Shown: positions 50,436 to 63,033, numbered from the stretch's first letter. The stretch is 64,000 bases of DNA from an uncultured Eubacteriales bacterium (GCA_934597725.1 CAKTSK010000005.1:27929-91928); one strand, 5' to 3'. Made by a program: numbers and translations. The notes: generated by a model from the letters alone, not told the origin.

Positions 50436-52073
50436 TCACAGGCCGTATTGGGCGGCGTCGGCCGGGCTGACCAGAACCACCTTGTCCCGGCTGCGGTAGA
50501 CGCTGGTGCTCTCCAGCTTGGTGTCCTTCAGGCTGCCGTTTTCGTAGAGGTTGCGATAGACCTTCACCGTGTAGCCGGTGTAGGGGGTGACGCTCACCCG
50601 GGTGGACCCGGCGGGCAGGCTCTCGTCCACCTTGTAGACGGTCTGGTACCCGGTGGTCCCCACCACCTTGCTGGTCATCTCGACCTTGATGTTGTCGCTC
50701 TTGGTCCCCAGGACGTTGACCGTCAGCGACCGGCCGGAGACCGAGGCCATCACCTTCACCGGGAAGGGCGTGTTGTTCTTGAACCGGAAGTCCTTGACCC
50801 CGTAATAGACGGTGGCATCCATGCCGTCGGGCACATAGCGGGTGATATAGCCGTGGGGGTAGCGCTCCACGATCTCCAGGTTGGCCCGCAGGGTGGCCAG
50901 GTACAGGGTGGAGGAACCCTGGCAGACCCCGCCGCCGGTCTCCTGCACGGTCTCGCCCCCCACATAGGCGGGGGCGGGCAGGAAGCCCCGGGCCGCCGTG
51001 CGCCGGCCCACGCTGCCGTTATAGGAAAATACCTCTCCCGGCATCAGCGTCGTGCCGTTGAAGAGCTGGGCCGCCAGCCGGATGTTCCCCACCCGGTTGG
51101 CCGTGCCGGCGATGTTGGTGGTGCAGGAGCCCAGCACATCCTGGTACAGCTTGGGGGTGAGGTCCTGGACTGTGACCTGGGGCTGGGTCACCTCCAGCGG
51201 AAACTCTGTGGTCTTGCCCCAGTCCAGGTCCGCAAAGGCAGCCCGGGCCTTGGCCGGGTCAAAGGACAGCCCGGTCCGGTCGGTCTGAAAGACCTTGGAC
51301 GCCTGGTCAAACTTGGCGTCCCGGACCGGCCGCTCCACCTGGCCGAGGATCGTGTCCAGGTCCAGCTCCGGGGGCAGGTTCTCCGTCAGGGCCACGGTAA
51401 ACTGGGGGTTGGCCTGGTCCAGGGTCACCATTTCGTCCCGGCCCAGGTAGGCAAAGACCTCCTCCTTTACCGCCTCCCGGTCCAGCGCGTAGCCCGGCTG
51501 GCCCTTGGTCATGGTCAGCTTGGTCTCCCCCGCCTCCCAGGTGGGTTCCACCGGCTCCCGGCAGAGGTTGGCCTCGATCTGGTCCAGGATGTCCTCCAGG
51601 CTCTGCCCGTTCTCATAGGCGGGCAGCACCGGGGTATCCTGAAACAGGCAGCGCAGATACCACCCGCCCCGGGCGGGGAAGGGCAGCTCGTTGCCCACCT
51701 GCCACGCTCTGCCGATGGAGGCAGGCAGGTCCGTCACCACGCTGGACAGAGGCACCGACACCGGCATCTCCTCCCCCTGGGCGGTGGTGACCCGGAAGAG
51801 CACGCCCCGGCTGTCGTCCGGCGGCTGCTCCTGCAAAGCCTGGTCCAGGGTCTGCTGGGCCTGCTCCTGGGTCAGGCCCCCCAGCTCCACGCCGTTGATG
51901 GTCACGTTGGGATAGATGACTCCCCGGCTGCCCACGCCGCACAAGATCCCATAGACACCCACGAGCACTGCCGCGGTCAGACAGCAGGCCAGCAGCACCC
52001 GCTTGTTCCGGGACCCGCGTTTCTTCGGCTCCCTCGGTATCTCTTCCCGTTGTGTCTGTTCGTTGCGCTCCAT
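50436..52073 (-). CDS. VanW family protein with peptidoglycan-binding-like and G5 domains
   Basis: A 545-residue protein: cytoplasmic basic start, one membrane helix (about residues 27-48), two PG_binding_4-type repeats (about 75-300), the VanW domain (about 310-440: IAGTANRVGNIRLAAQLFNG, PGEVFSYNGSVGRRTAARGF, GGGVCQGSSTLYLATLRANL) and a G5-like end (KSDNIKVEMTSKV). Such YoaR-type proteins act at the cell wall, perhaps on cross-links; the enzymatic activity is unproven. The ATG at 52073 follows AAGGAAAGGGG. The longer open frame upstream runs through the hairpin array and was rejected. Confidence 0.88.
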   Translation of the reverse strand: MERNEQTQREEIPREPKKRGSRNKRVLLACCLTAAVLVGVYGILCGVGSRGVIYPNVTINGVELGGLTQEQAQQTLDQALQEQPPDDSRGVLFRVTTAQGEEMPVSVPLSSVVTDLPASIGRAWQVGNELPFPARGGWYLRCLFQDTPVLPAYENGQSLEDILDQIEANLCREPVEPTWEAGETKLTMTKGQPGYALDREAVKEEVFAYLGRDEMVTLDQANPQFTVALTENLPPELDLDTILGQVERPVRDAKFDQASKVFQTDRTGLSFDPAKARAAFADLDWGKTTEFPLEVTQPQVTVQDLTPKLYQDVLGSCTTNIAGTANRVGNIRLAAQLFNGTTLMPGEVFSYNGSVGRRTAARGFLPAPAYVGGETVQETGGGVCQGSSTLYLATLRANLEIVERYPHGYITRYVPDGMDATVYYGVKDFRFKNNTPFPVKVMASVSGRSLTVNVLGTKSDNIKVEMTSKVVGTTGYQTVYKVDESLPAGSTRVSVTPYTGYTVKVYRNLYENGSLKDTKLESTSVYRSRDKVVLVSPADAAQYGL

Positions 52074-52091
52074 GGTCCGTCCCCTTTCCTT

Positions 52092-52190
52092 GCCCCGCCT
52101 GGCGGGGCCTTGCGCAATGCCCATCCCGCGCCCGGGGGCGCGACCCTCATCCTGCGCCCTGCGGCGCAAAGGGGACCCCGACAGGGTCCC
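52092..52190. repeat. Array of four short GC-rich hairpins
   Basis: Consecutive stem-loops: GCCCCGC/GCGGGGC (52092-52108), CGCGCC/GGCGCG (52127-52142), TGCGCC/GGCGCA (52153-52168) and GGGACCC/GGGTCCC (52172-52190). They fill the space upstream of the VanW-family gene, have loops of two to five bases and different stem sequences, and resemble the array at 63832-64000. Confidence 0.6.
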
Positions 52191-52302
52191 TGGCAAATTT
52201 TCCCTTTCTTCGACAAGGGGATGGTTGGGATATATTATATGGAATTCAAGGGGAAAAATCAACACGGGAACGCAATTCCTCCGCCCCATTTTCCCCGTCC
52301 TA

Positions 52303-52330
52303 TTTACTTTTTGTAGGAACCCTGTATAAT
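52303..52330 (+). promoter_or_regulatory. Promoter of the flavodoxin/ferredoxin gene
   Basis: TTTACT (52303-52308), 16 bases, perfect TATAAT (52325-52330). The stretch 52191-52302 before it is AT-rich and shows no gene. Confidence 0.65.
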
Positions 52331-52384
52331 GAAAGCGATCCAAGACCCTGCACTGGTTTATTTTTAGAAAGGGGAGTTTCCTCC

Positions 52385-53215
52385 ATGCGCATCCAAACCG
52401 TTTGGGCGGCCTATTTCAGCGCCACCGACACCACCAAGCAGGTGGTCACCCAGGTGGCCCGCCGCCTGGCCCAGCAGGCCAACTGTCCCATGGAAGTCTA
52501 CGATTTCACCCACTTGCAGACCCGCCAGCAGCCCCCCAAGACCTTCTCCGCCGGGGACCTGGTGGTCTTTGGCACGCCGGTCTACGCCGGCCGGGTGCCC
52601 AACCTGCTCATCAAGTTCGTCGCCTCGGTCCGGGGCGGCGGGGCCTTGGCCGTGCCGGTGGTATGCTACGGCAACCGGGCCTATGACGACGCCCTCATGG
52701 AGCTGCGCAACACTCTGGAGGCCGGGGGCTTTGCCACCGTGGCCGCCGGCGCGTTCTCCTGCCACCACGCCTTTTCCCAGACCCAGAACGCCGGCCGGCC
52801 GGACATCAGCGACCTGACCATCGCCGCCGGCTTTGCCGACCAGGTATTCCGCAAGGTGGAGGCCCTGGCCAGCCTGGACGGCCACATCCCGGTCCCCGTA
52901 GCGGGCAACGATCCCGTCGGCCCCTACTACACCCCCCGGGACCGCCACGGCAACCCCATCAACATCCTGCCCGTCAAGCCCAAGACCACCGACGCCTGCA
53001 CCCAGTGCGGCCAGTGCGCCGAGGAATGTCCCCTGGGGGCCATTGACCCGGAAGACGCCCATCTGGTCCCCGGCAAGTGCATGAAGTGCAACCGCTGCGT
53101 CCGGGTCTGCCCGGTCCAGGCCAAGTATTTTGACGACCCCAACTACCTCTACCACAAGAGCGAGCTGGAGGATCTGTACTCCTGGCCCCGGAAGGAACCG
53201 GAGCTCTTCCTGTAA
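52385..53215 (+). CDS. EFR1-type flavodoxin and 2[4Fe-4S] ferredoxin protein
   Basis: A 276-residue redox protein. Residues 1-150 form a flavodoxin-like domain (VWAAYFSATDTTKQVV phosphate loop, VFGTPVYAGRVPNLL). Residues about 198-245 hold two cluster motifs, CTQCGQCAEECP and CMKCNRCVRVCP, each with four Cys. EFR1 proteins carry electrons between an FMN site and iron-sulfur clusters; the partners are unknown. It is a single gene with its own promoter and ribosome-binding site AAAGGGGAG. Confidence 0.9.
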   Translation: MRIQTVWAAYFSATDTTKQVVTQVARRLAQQANCPMEVYDFTHLQTRQQPPKTFSAGDLVVFGTPVYAGRVPNLLIKFVASVRGGGALAVPVVCYGNRAYDDALMELRNTLEAGGFATVAAGAFSCHHAFSQTQNAGRPDISDLTIAAGFADQVFRKVEALASLDGHIPVPVAGNDPVGPYYTPRDRHGNPINILPVKPKTTDACTQCGQCAEECPLGAIDPEDAHLVPGKCMKCNRCVRVCPVQAKYFDDPNYLYHKSELEDLYSWPRKEPELFL

Positions 53216-53240
53216 CCGCCCCGCCCCCACCAACACAAAC

Positions 53241-53273
53241 AACGCCCTGCGCCGGACGATGGCGCAGGGCGTT
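53241..53273. terminator. Hairpin between convergent genes
   Basis: A 13-bp perfect stem AACGCCCTGCGCC (53241-53253) with its complement (53261-53273). The tails are T-rich but interrupted on both strands. Confidence 0.65.
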
Positions 53274-53299
53274 GTGTCGTTCTGTTGCGGGAACCCCGG

Positions 53300-53770
53300 T
53301 CAGGCCGCCTGACGGCCGCCCGGCAGGGTGGTGTGCTCAAACATCTGCGTGGGTTCTCCCCAGGCGCAGGCATCGGGGCCAATGGTGTGGAAGCCAAACT
53401 TCTCATAATAGTTGATGTGCTCCGAGGCCAGATAGATCTTGCCAAAGCCCAGCTCTCCGCCCCGCCGCCGGGCGTGGTCGATGAGCAGGGCGCTGAGATG
53501 GTTGCCCCGGAACGCCGGGTCCAGGTACAGGGTGGCGATCCAGAGACCCTTCCGGTCGCTCCAGAGGATCTCCTTGATGGCCAGGGTGTAACCCCCCACC
53601 ACCCGGTCGCCTTCCACGGCGATGCAGGCTTCCGGCAGGGGACCCTTGGTCCGAAGCACCTGCTCCATGTGCTTTTTGATCCAGGGCATACAGGTCGGCC
53701 AATGGTTCTCCAGGCTCTCCAGCATGGCCGGAATGTACTCCGGTCGTTCTCGGATGGAATAGATCCTCAT
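53300..53770 (-). CDS. GNAT family N-acetyltransferase
   Basis: A 156-residue acetyltransferase. VEGDRVVGGYTLAIKEI is the central strand pair, LYLDPAFRGNHLSALLIDHARRRG the acetyl-CoA loop, and YEKFGFHTIGPDA the C-terminal motif. ATG 53770 follows AAAGGAGGGG. The acceptor is unknown. A TATACT-like -10 on the minus strand near 53842-53847 may serve it. It is unrelated to the GNAT gene at 36880 beyond the common fold. Confidence 0.87.
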   Translation of the reverse strand: MRIYSIRERPEYIPAMLESLENHWPTCMPWIKKHMEQVLRTKGPLPEACIAVEGDRVVGGYTLAIKEILWSDRKGLWIATLYLDPAFRGNHLSALLIDHARRRGGELGFGKIYLASEHINYYEKFGFHTIGPDACAWGEPTQMFEHTTLPGGRQAA

Positions 53771-53871
53771 CACGGTCCCCTCCTTTCCGGGGTGGTGACG
53801 GGCTTCCTTGGCCTTCCGGGGAGGTCTCCCTCCCCTCACTTATAGTATATCCCTTTTGCACAAAAAATCAA

Positions 53872-53913
53872 CTGCCGGATGGGAAAATTTACACTTTTCT
53901 CCCATCCGGCAGG
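53872..53913 (-). terminator. Terminator of rpiB
   Basis: A stem of 12-13 bp CTGCCGGATGGGA with its complement, closed by an A/T-rich loop, with a T-rich stretch on the minus strand beyond it. Confidence 0.7.
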
Positions 53914-53923
53914 CTCGGTCCGG

Positions 53924-54358
53924 TTATTCCTCCATGGCGGTGATCAGCCCCACCCGGCGGGCGTGGCGGCCGCCCTCGAAGTCGGTGCGGAGAAAGACCT
54001 CCACGATCCGCTCGGCCAGGTTGGGCCCCACCATCCCGGCCCCCATGGCCAGCATGTTGGCGTCGTTGTGGCGGCGGGTCATCTCGGCCGACAGGGGGTC
54101 GCTGCACAGGGCGCAGCGGATGCCCTTGACCTTGTTGGCGGCAATGGAAATGCCGATGCCGGTGGTGCAGATGACGATGCCCTTTTCACAGGTGCCGTCG
54201 GCCACGGCCTCTGCGGCGGCTTTGCCATAAATGGGGTAGTCGCAGCTGTCGGTGCTGTCGCAGCCATAATCCCGGTAGGCGATGCCCTCTTTGTCCAGGT
54301 AGGCTTTGATCCGCTCTTTCAGGGGGAAGCCCCCGTGGTCAGAACCCAATGCGATCAT
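53924..54358 (-). CDS. rpiB: Ribose-5-phosphate isomerase B / RpiB-LacA-LacB family
   Basis: A 144-residue sugar-phosphate isomerase interconverting ribose-5-phosphate and ribulose-5-phosphate in the pentose phosphate pathway. It begins MIALGSDHGGFPLKERIKAY and has the active-site stretch VICTTGIGISIAANKVKGIR (Cys as acid/base, anion hole TGIG) and RRHNDANMLAMGAGMV. ATG 54358 follows AGGAGAGG. A PHP-type phosphatase gene lies 47 bases upstream on the same strand. Some family members use allose-6-phosphate. Confidence 0.93.
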   Translation of the reverse strand: MIALGSDHGGFPLKERIKAYLDKEGIAYRDYGCDSTDSCDYPIYGKAAAEAVADGTCEKGIVICTTGIGISIAANKVKGIRCALCSDPLSAEMTRRHNDANMLAMGAGMVGPNLAERIVEVFLRTDFEGGRHARRVGLITAMEE

Positions 54359-54405
54359 GGTCCTCTCCTCCATTTCTTTGGTGGGGCGGCAAGCCGCCCG
54401 TTGGT

Positions 54406-55203
54406 TCACAGCCGGAACAGCTCCGGTTTGCGCTGGTGATAGACGGCCACATAGCGGAAGCCGCAGTCCTGCATGAGCTGATAGGCCTCCCGGATGCCCC
54501 GGCCCAGCGGGTCCGGGGCGTGGGCGTCGGAGCCCACGGTGAGGATCTCGCCGCCCAGCTCCTTATAATCCTTGAGTAGCGGGCGCCACGCGGCCAGGGT
54601 CTGGCCCTTCCAGGTGTTGATCTCAATGCCCCGGCCGGAGTCGATGGCCAGGCGCAGGATCTCCCGGATCTGGTCCCGATACCGGGCCAGACTGGGGGTC
54701 TCGCAGGGGCCGTTCATGTACCGCAGGGGGTAGATCACATGGCCCACCACGTCATAGTAAGGGGTGGCCGCCATTTTTTGCATAGAGGCAAAGTAGTTGT
54801 CCAGCGCCCGGTAGCAGTCCTCCAGCGTATCATAGGAAAGCAGGTAGAAGTCCCGCCCGCCGTCCTTCTCGTCCATATTATGACAGGACCCGATGACAAA
54901 GTCCAGCCCCGGCTGGCTGAGGATCTTCTCCGCCGCCTCGGGGTAGAGGTGGGCCATGCCAAATTCCAGGCCCAGGGGCAGGTCCAGCCGGGTGCCGAAG
55001 GCATCCAGCATGGTCTGGCGCTCCCGCAGCACGGCCTGCCAGTTGTAGTCCAGGGTGCGCTCCCCTTCCAGGCTCAGCAGGTCGCAGTGGTCGGTCAGGC
55101 ACATCACGTCCAGGCCATAGGCCAGGGCCTGACGGGCCATCTCCACCATGGGCGCGTTGCTGTCCGGGGAGACCCGGGAGTGGGTGTGACAATCGGCGAT
55201 CAT
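54406..55203 (-). CDS. PHP domain phosphatase, HisJ-like
   Basis: A 265-residue metal-dependent PHP protein. Metal ligands are visible in order: CHTHSRVSPDS, TDHCD, the Glu in LGLEFGMA, GSCHNMD, VVGHVIYP and GSDAHAP. This set fits histidinol-phosphate phosphatases of the HisJ/HisK type, which act in histidine synthesis. No other his genes are near, so a general phosphoesterase role is also possible. It lies between rpiB and dnaJ on the minus strand, 27 bases from dnaJ. Confidence 0.87.
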   Translation of the reverse strand: MIADCHTHSRVSPDSNAPMVEMARQALAYGLDVMCLTDHCDLLSLEGERTLDYNWQAVLRERQTMLDAFGTRLDLPLGLEFGMAHLYPEAAEKILSQPGLDFVIGSCHNMDEKDGGRDFYLLSYDTLEDCYRALDNYFASMQKMAATPYYDVVGHVIYPLRYMNGPCETPSLARYRDQIREILRLAIDSGRGIEINTWKGQTLAAWRPLLKDYKELGGEILTVGSDAHAPDPLGRGIREAYQLMQDCGFRYVAVYHQRKPELFRL

Positions 55204-55230
55204 AGTCTGTTCCTTTCCTGCCGGGGGCGG

Positions 55231-56400
55231 TTACTTCTTTTTCCGTTTATGGAAAATGGAGCGCTCCTCGCTCTCCCCCGCCCCGCTGGCGGGGACCTCG
55301 CCCATGGTCTCGGCGAACTTCCGCAGGGCCTGGCGCTGCTCCTCGTTCAGGTTCCGGGGGATCTCCACCCGGATGTTCACAAACTGATCGCCCCGGCCCC
55401 GGCCGTTGAGGACGGGAACGCCCTTGCCCCGCAGGCGGAGGGTGGTCCCGGGCTGGGTCCCCGGCTCTACCTTGCACTTGATCTTGCCGTCCAGGGAGGG
55501 GATCTCCACCTCTGCGCCCAGGGTGGCCTGGAGGATGGAGACCGTCTGGTCCAGATAGATGTGGGAGCCGTCCCGGCGCAGGCGGGGATGGGGGGAGACG
55601 GTGATGGCCACGATCAGGTCCCCGGCGGGGCCGCCGTTGCGGCCCATGTCGCCCTGGCCCCGGACGGAAATGGCCTGGCCGTTGTCGATGCCGGCGGGCA
55701 CCTTGACGTGGACCTTCTTCTGCCGCCGCACGCCGCCGCTGCCGCCGCAGGCCTTGCACTTCTGGTGGATGATCTTGCCCTCGCCCCGGCAGTTGGGGCA
55801 GACGGTGGAGGTGGACATGGTGCCGAACACCGTGCGCTGCTGCACCCGCACCTGGCCGGAGCCATGGCACTCGGGGCAGACCTCCGCCGTGGTCCCCGGC
55901 TCGCAGCCGGAGCCGCCGCACACGTCGCAGCTCTCCACATGGGAAATGGTCACGTCTTTCTCGCAGCCGAAGGCGGCCTCTTCCAGGGTCAGGGTCAGGC
56001 CGGCCCGGACGGTGCTTCCCTTGGCCGGGCCCGTCCGGGAGGCGCCGCCGCCCCCGCCGAAGCCGCCAAAGCCGCCCCCAAAGCCCCCGCCGAAGAAGGA
56101 GCCAAAGATATCCCCCATATCAAAGCCGCCAAAGCCGCCGGCCCCGGCGCCAGCGCCGAAGTTGGGGTCCACCCCGGCAAAGCCGAACTGGTCGTATTTG
56201 GCCCGCTTCTCCTTGTCCGAGAGGACTTCATAGGCCTCGTTGATCTCTTTGAACCGGGCCTCGGCCTCTTTGTCCCCGGGGTTCAGGTCCGGGTGGTTCT
56301 GCTTGGCCAGCTTCCGGTAGGCTTTTTTCAGCTCGTCGTCCGAGGCGCCCTTCTTGACCCCCAGGACTTCGTAATAATCTCGTTTTTTCTGGTCTGCCAT
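55231..56400 (-). CDS. dnaJ: Co-chaperone DnaJ
   Basis: A 389-residue J protein with all four parts: J domain (residues 5-70, HPD motif in [11 protein letters not shown]), a long Gly/Phe region (about 80-120), four CxxCxGxG zinc repeats ([32 protein letters not shown]) and C-terminal substrate-binding domains. It stimulates DnaK ATPase and delivers unfolded proteins. It is the last gene of the heat-shock operon; a hairpin lies between it and dnaK. Confidence 0.97.
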   Translation of the reverse strand: MADQKKRDYYEVLGVKKGASDDELKKAYRKLAKQNHPDLNPGDKEAEARFKEINEAYEVLSDKEKRAKYDQFGFAGVDPNFGAGAGAGGFGGFDMGDIFGSFFGGGFGGGFGGFGGGGGASRTGPAKGSTVRAGLTLTLEEAAFGCEKDVTISHVESCDVCGGSGCEPGTTAEVCPECHGSGQVRVQQRTVFGTMSTSTVCPNCRGEGKIIHQKCKACGGSGGVRRQKKVHVKVPAGIDNGQAISVRGQGDMGRNGGPAGDLIVAITVSPHPRLRRDGSHIYLDQTVSILQATLGAEVEIPSLDGKIKCKVEPGTQPGTTLRLRGKGVPVLNGRGRGDQFVNIRVEIPRNLNEEQRQALRKFAETMGEVPASGAGESEERSIFHKRKKK

Positions 56401-56461
56401 GGCGTTCTCACCTCACAATAGGCTCAGGGGGGCTGGGCCGCCCCTGGTTACTTCACACAAG

Positions 56462-56489
56462 CAGGGGGACAGGAAATCCTGTCCCCCGC
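56462..56489 (-). terminator. Hairpin between dnaK and dnaJ
   Basis: An 11-bp perfect stem GGGGGACAGGA (56464-56474) with its complement (56477-56487). There is no T-run on the minus strand, so it is more likely an RNA processing or stability element that lowers dnaJ relative to dnaK than a full terminator. Confidence 0.5.
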
Positions 56490-56512
56490 TGTCGCGTTGG
56501 AATCGCGCTTGC

Positions 56513-59016
<2,504 letters not shown>

Positions 59017-59033
59017 CGTCTCCGATAGCCTCC

Positions 59034-60092
59034 TTATTCTTCCGTGTCCTCTCCGGCGGGGGGCGGGATCTCGCCCTTGCCGAACATGCGGGAGAGTCCT
59101 TCGGCGAAGTACGACAGCCGGGCTGCCAGGTCGGCGTAATCCATGCGGGTGGGTCCCACCACGCCGATGACGCCCTGCATCCCGCCGCCAATATCATAGC
59201 TTGCCATAATGACGCTGGAATCTTTCAGTTCGTCGGCCACGTTTTCCGGGCCGATGAGGATCTTCACATGCTCTCCCTGGACCACCGGCAGATTCACGCC
59301 CTCGCCCAGCTCGGACAGGTAGTTCATCAGCGGCTCGGCCCGTTCCAGGCTCTGGTACTCCGGGTGGGCCAGCAGGGTGGGGATGCCGGCGGTGTGGATG
59401 ACGTTGGTCTCCAGCTCTTCCAGCACCTCCATGGCGAAGGAGACCACCAGGCTGATCAGCCCATAGGCCTCGCTGCCTGCGTGGGACGCCACCCGGGTCA
59501 GCTCCGGTCCCAGCTGCTCCAGGGTCAGCCCGGTGAACGAGGTGTTCAGCAGGGTGCCCAGCAGCTGCAGCTGGGTGTCGGACAGGGCGGTGGGCAGGCG
59601 AAAGAGTTTGTTCCGCACCAGCTGTCCGTCGGTCATGAGCACGGCGATAAAGGACGCCTGCTCTACCATCAGCAGGTCATAGCGGGCGATGGTGGCCTTT
59701 TGATTTCCTTTGGTCAGGGAAAAGGTGGGATATTTGGTCAGCTGGGAGATGATCTTTCCCGCCTCGGTCATCACCTGGTCCATTTCCCGGATCTTGAGGT
59801 TGAGTGCTTCGTTGATTTTCTGGGCCTCCTGCATGGTCAGCCGGTGCTCTTCCATGAGCTCGTTCACATACAGCCGGTATCCCTTGGGAGAGGGGATGCG
59901 CCCGGCGGAGGTGTGGGGCTGTTCCAGATAGCCCAGGTTCTCCAGCTCCGCCATCTCGTTGCGGATGGTGGCGGAGGAGACCTTCAGGCCGGCACTGGCC
60001 ACGATGGCTTTGGAGCCCACAGGTTCCGCGGTCTGTATGTAGCTTTCTACCACCGCGCGAAGGATCTGTTTCTTGCGCTCCGACAGTTCCAT
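59034..60092 (-). CDS. hrcA: Heat-inducible repressor HrcA
   Basis: A 352-residue repressor with an N-terminal winged helix (VESYIQTAEPVGSKAIVASAGLKVSSATIRNEMAELE) and the HrcA GAF-like domain. It binds the CIRCE element and needs GroEL for activity. The element lies 32 bases before the ATG, so the operon hrcA-grpE-dnaK-dnaJ controls itself. GGAGGCCGAG precedes the ATG. Confidence 0.97.
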   Translation of the reverse strand: MELSERKKQILRAVVESYIQTAEPVGSKAIVASAGLKVSSATIRNEMAELENLGYLEQPHTSAGRIPSPKGYRLYVNELMEEHRLTMQEAQKINEALNLKIREMDQVMTEAGKIISQLTKYPTFSLTKGNQKATIARYDLLMVEQASFIAVLMTDGQLVRNKLFRLPTALSDTQLQLLGTLLNTSFTGLTLEQLGPELTRVASHAGSEAYGLISLVVSFAMEVLEELETNVIHTAGIPTLLAHPEYQSLERAEPLMNYLSELGEGVNLPVVQGEHVKILIGPENVADELKDSSVIMASYDIGGGMQGVIGVVGPTRMDYADLAARLSYFAEGLSRMFGKGEIPPPAGEDTEE

Positions 60093-60123
60093 TTCTCGGC
60101 CTCCTTTGGCCTCTCACAATGTT

Positions 60124-60150
60124 TTAGCACTCAAACTCCCTGAGTGCTAA
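60124..60150 (-). promoter_or_regulatory. CIRCE operator (HrcA site)
   Basis: A perfect TTAGCACTC-N9-GAGTGCTAA element, identical to the consensus. It sits directly after the -10 box of the hrcA promoter. Confidence 0.97.
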
Positions 60151-60154
60151 AGTA

Positions 60155-60183
60155 AATGTAGCACTTCCCCCCACAAATGTCAA
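60155..60183 (-). promoter_or_regulatory. Promoter of the hrcA operon
   Basis: Minus strand TTGACA (60178-60183), 17 bases, TACATT (60155-60160). Confidence 0.8.
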
Positions 60184-60295
60184 GTGGTCGGAAAAAAATA
60201 TCTTGTCTTCTTTGCACTTTCAGAAAATTTCCATAGTTTTGGGTCTGTTTGGTATCTCTTTTCGTGCAATCTTCGCACCGTGTCCCTGGGACTGC

Positions 60296-60339
60296 CAAAA
60301 AATCAACGGCCGCCCGATCCAGAAGGATCGGGCGGCCGT
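60296..60339 (-). terminator. Terminator of the ABC exporter operon
   Basis: A 15-bp perfect stem ACGGCCGCCCGATCC (60306-60320) with its complement (60325-60339), loop AGAA, followed on the minus strand by TTGATTTTTT. Confidence 0.9.
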
Positions 60340-60375
60340 GAAACAGGTTCCCGGAGAGGATATTGGGGGGGCGGA

Positions 60376-63033
60376 TCAGCTCTCTGCCTGGCGCAGGCGC
60401 TCCACCACAGAGGCTTTCGCCACGACCCGGTACACCGCCAGGGGGATCAGGACCCCCAGGGCTGCAAAGATGGGCAGCAGCACGCCGATGGGCGTGAGGG
60501 TGAGGCGGTAGGTGAAGAACCAGAACATCCGCTCCAGGGCCGAGGCCGACAGCGGGCCGAGAACGAGGGCCAGGACCAGGGCCAGCAGCACCGCGCCCAG
60601 GGCATAGAACAGGCCCTCCCAGACCAGCATCCCCTTCAGCTGCCGGCCGGTCATGCCGATGGATTGGAGCACCGCGAACTCCCGCTTCCGGGCCAGGATG
60701 CCGGTGAGGATGGCGTTGAAGAAGTTCAGCACCCCCACCAGGCCCACGATGAAGCTCAGCGCGCCGCCCAGCATCAGGAACATGGCGCGGAAGCCCTCAA
60801 ACTCCGCCTGATAAGTCGCTCTGCTGATGTAGTCGTAGTTTGGCGCCTGGTTTTCGGTGTAGTCCGCCAGGAAGGACTCCATGGGCTGCACGCTCGCGTC
60901 TGCGGTGTTGAAGGCGTAGAGCATCACGTTCGCCGTGCCGGTGTCCCGGCAGAAGGTCTGGTCGTTGAGCACGAACTCGTCGTTGCCGTAATAGCCGTAG
61001 TCCAGGCAGTGGGGGACCGTCACCAGGGCGGCCACCTCATAGGACACGTCCCGGTATTCTACCGCCCGCTTGGCATAGGCCACGGTCTCCGGGATGCTCT
61101 CTCCTTCCGGGTAGATCTCCCCGGTGTTGGGGTCGAAGAACTCCCATTGGGTCACATAGCGCAGGGTGATGGTGTCCCCTACCCTGGCCCAGTGGCTGTC
61201 CATCTTGGCCTTGCCGTAGTCATCCTCGGAATAGACCGCAGCGACGTAGTTGCCGCCGGGCTGGTCCAGCTTGGACAGGTCGCCCTCCAGCACTGTCAGC
61301 TGGCGGCGGGCAAATTCCTCCATGCCGTACAGCTGGGCGGTGTCGGCCAGCAGGCCCTGGTCGTTTTTCTCGGTGAAGTGGACCAGGCTGTCCAGCTGCT
61401 CCTCGCTGTTGAACAGGCTTTTCCCATGGCGGAAATACTCCTCGGTGACAAACTCCTGCACCGCTGTGGTGCGGCCGTAGACCTTGCCGCCCTCGGTCAC
61501 GCCGCCCTGGGCCTCCACCTGGTCGATGATCGCCTGGGGCAGGGCCTGGTCCGGGTTGAAGACCTCTCCCCCGGTCTGGAAGTGGGCGGCATCGGCCAGA
61601 ACGAAGTCGGTGCAGATCTTGCTGGAGAGGTACTTGTCCATGTCGAAGCCCGACACGAAGGTGGCAGTCACCGTGGTCAGCACCACTGCCAGGGCCAGGG
61701 AGAGGACGGTCACCACCGTCTTGCCCTTGCTGCGGCTCAGGTTGGCCGACGCCATGGCGCGCAGGGAGATTCCGCCGCTTTTCTTCTCCTTCTTTTTCAT
61801 GCCGCTCCCCTCGGTGTAGCGCACTGCCTCGATGGGAGAAACTTTGGCCGCCATCCGTCCGGGCTTGGCGCAGGAGAGCAGCACGGTCAGCAGGGAGAAG
61901 AGCGTGGCCCCCACAAAGATCCAGGGGTTCAGGGAGACCACGCTGACCACCCCATCCAGCCGGGAGATCACCACCGGCGTCAGCTGGCCGCCCACCAGCC
62001 AGCCCAGCACCAGGCCGATGGGGATGCCCAGCAGGCTCAGCAGCAGGGCCTGCTGGCGGAGCAGGGCTTTGATCTGCCGGCCGGTGGTGCCGATGGTTTT
62101 CAGCAGGCCGTAAAAGCGGATGTCGTTGGTGACGGAGATCTGAAAGACGTTGTAGATGATGAGGTAGCCGGTGAAGATGATGAGCACCAGCAGGGCCGCG
62201 ATGGCCAGCACCGTGGCCGGGTCCAGGTTTTCCGAGAATTTGGCCCCGGTGTAGCCCCAGTTGACGCCAATGTCGATGAAGTTCTCCCCCTTGGTCTGGG
62301 ACTGATAGCCGTGGTTGGTCAGGATGGTGTTCAGGTCCTCCTCGATGTGCAGGGCGCTGTCCAGCATCACGTCCATGTTCCAGCTGCCGGTCATGCCGTC
62401 CTGGGCGGGCGGGGTGATGGCCAGCTGCTGAAGGACCTGGTCCACCCGGCTCTGGGGCAGGAGGACGTGGCTGGCGGTGGACGCCTCGTCATACTCCCAC
62501 CAGCCGCAGAGGGTGAAGGTCTGGGTGGTCTCCTGGCCGGCCACCTGGAAGGGGATGGTGAAGGTGGCGCCCAGGACGGGCTCGACCCCCAGCAGCTCCA
62601 GCACCCGGGTGTCCGTGGCGGCCTCGTCGGTCCCTTCCTGGGGCAGGCGGCCCTCTACGGGGTCGCAGAACATCCACTTGGCCTGGTTGGCGTCGGAGTA
62701 GCCCAGCTCCACATGGGATTTGTTGAAGGGGACCTCGGTGGGCATCCCCAGGAAGCGGCGCAGGCCGTATTCCTCGATGAGGGGATCGTCCTTGAGCTGG
62801 TCGGCCTGCTCTTGGGTGAGGTACTTGAAGCCGCCGTGGGAGGTGCCGCCCACCTGGCGGAAGTTGCTTTGCTGGAAGCCGTCGTTGATGGACAGGGCGA
62901 TGGTAAAGAGGCTGGTGAAGAGCACGGTGGTCAGCGCAATGGCCACCACGGCCACCAGGTTGCGGACCCTGGCCGCTTTCATGGCCTGCCAGCCCAGGCG
63001 GCGGAGGCAGGATTTGTTGGATACACGGATCAT
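60376..63033 (-). CDS. ABC transporter permease, MacB/FtsX superfamily
   Basis: An 885-residue permease with two FtsX-like halves. Helix 1 (residues 26-50) is followed by a large outer domain, then three helices (about 270-400); a basic linker ([13 protein letters not shown]) leads to the second half with the same layout, ending with three helices. The coupling segments [20 protein letters not shown] and [20 protein letters not shown] are typical. Such exporters, with one ATPase partner, act in peptide resistance or lipid/lipoprotein handling rather than solute uptake. ATG 63033 follows GGGGGTG. The stop of the ATPase gene lies four bases upstream of that ATG. Confidence 0.92.
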   Translation of the reverse strand: MIRVSNKSCLRRLGWQAMKAARVRNLVAVVAIALTTVLFTSLFTIALSINDGFQQSNFRQVGGTSHGGFKYLTQEQADQLKDDPLIEEYGLRRFLGMPTEVPFNKSHVELGYSDANQAKWMFCDPVEGRLPQEGTDEAATDTRVLELLGVEPVLGATFTIPFQVAGQETTQTFTLCGWWEYDEASTASHVLLPQSRVDQVLQQLAITPPAQDGMTGSWNMDVMLDSALHIEEDLNTILTNHGYQSQTKGENFIDIGVNWGYTGAKFSENLDPATVLAIAALLVLIIFTGYLIIYNVFQISVTNDIRFYGLLKTIGTTGRQIKALLRQQALLLSLLGIPIGLVLGWLVGGQLTPVVISRLDGVVSVVSLNPWIFVGATLFSLLTVLLSCAKPGRMAAKVSPIEAVRYTEGSGMKKKEKKSGGISLRAMASANLSRSKGKTVVTVLSLALAVVLTTVTATFVSGFDMDKYLSSKICTDFVLADAAHFQTGGEVFNPDQALPQAIIDQVEAQGGVTEGGKVYGRTTAVQEFVTEEYFRHGKSLFNSEEQLDSLVHFTEKNDQGLLADTAQLYGMEEFARRQLTVLEGDLSKLDQPGGNYVAAVYSEDDYGKAKMDSHWARVGDTITLRYVTQWEFFDPNTGEIYPEGESIPETVAYAKRAVEYRDVSYEVAALVTVPHCLDYGYYGNDEFVLNDQTFCRDTGTANVMLYAFNTADASVQPMESFLADYTENQAPNYDYISRATYQAEFEGFRAMFLMLGGALSFIVGLVGVLNFFNAILTGILARKREFAVLQSIGMTGRQLKGMLVWEGLFYALGAVLLALVLALVLGPLSASALERMFWFFTYRLTLTPIGVLLPIFAALGVLIPLAVYRVVAKASVVERLRQAES

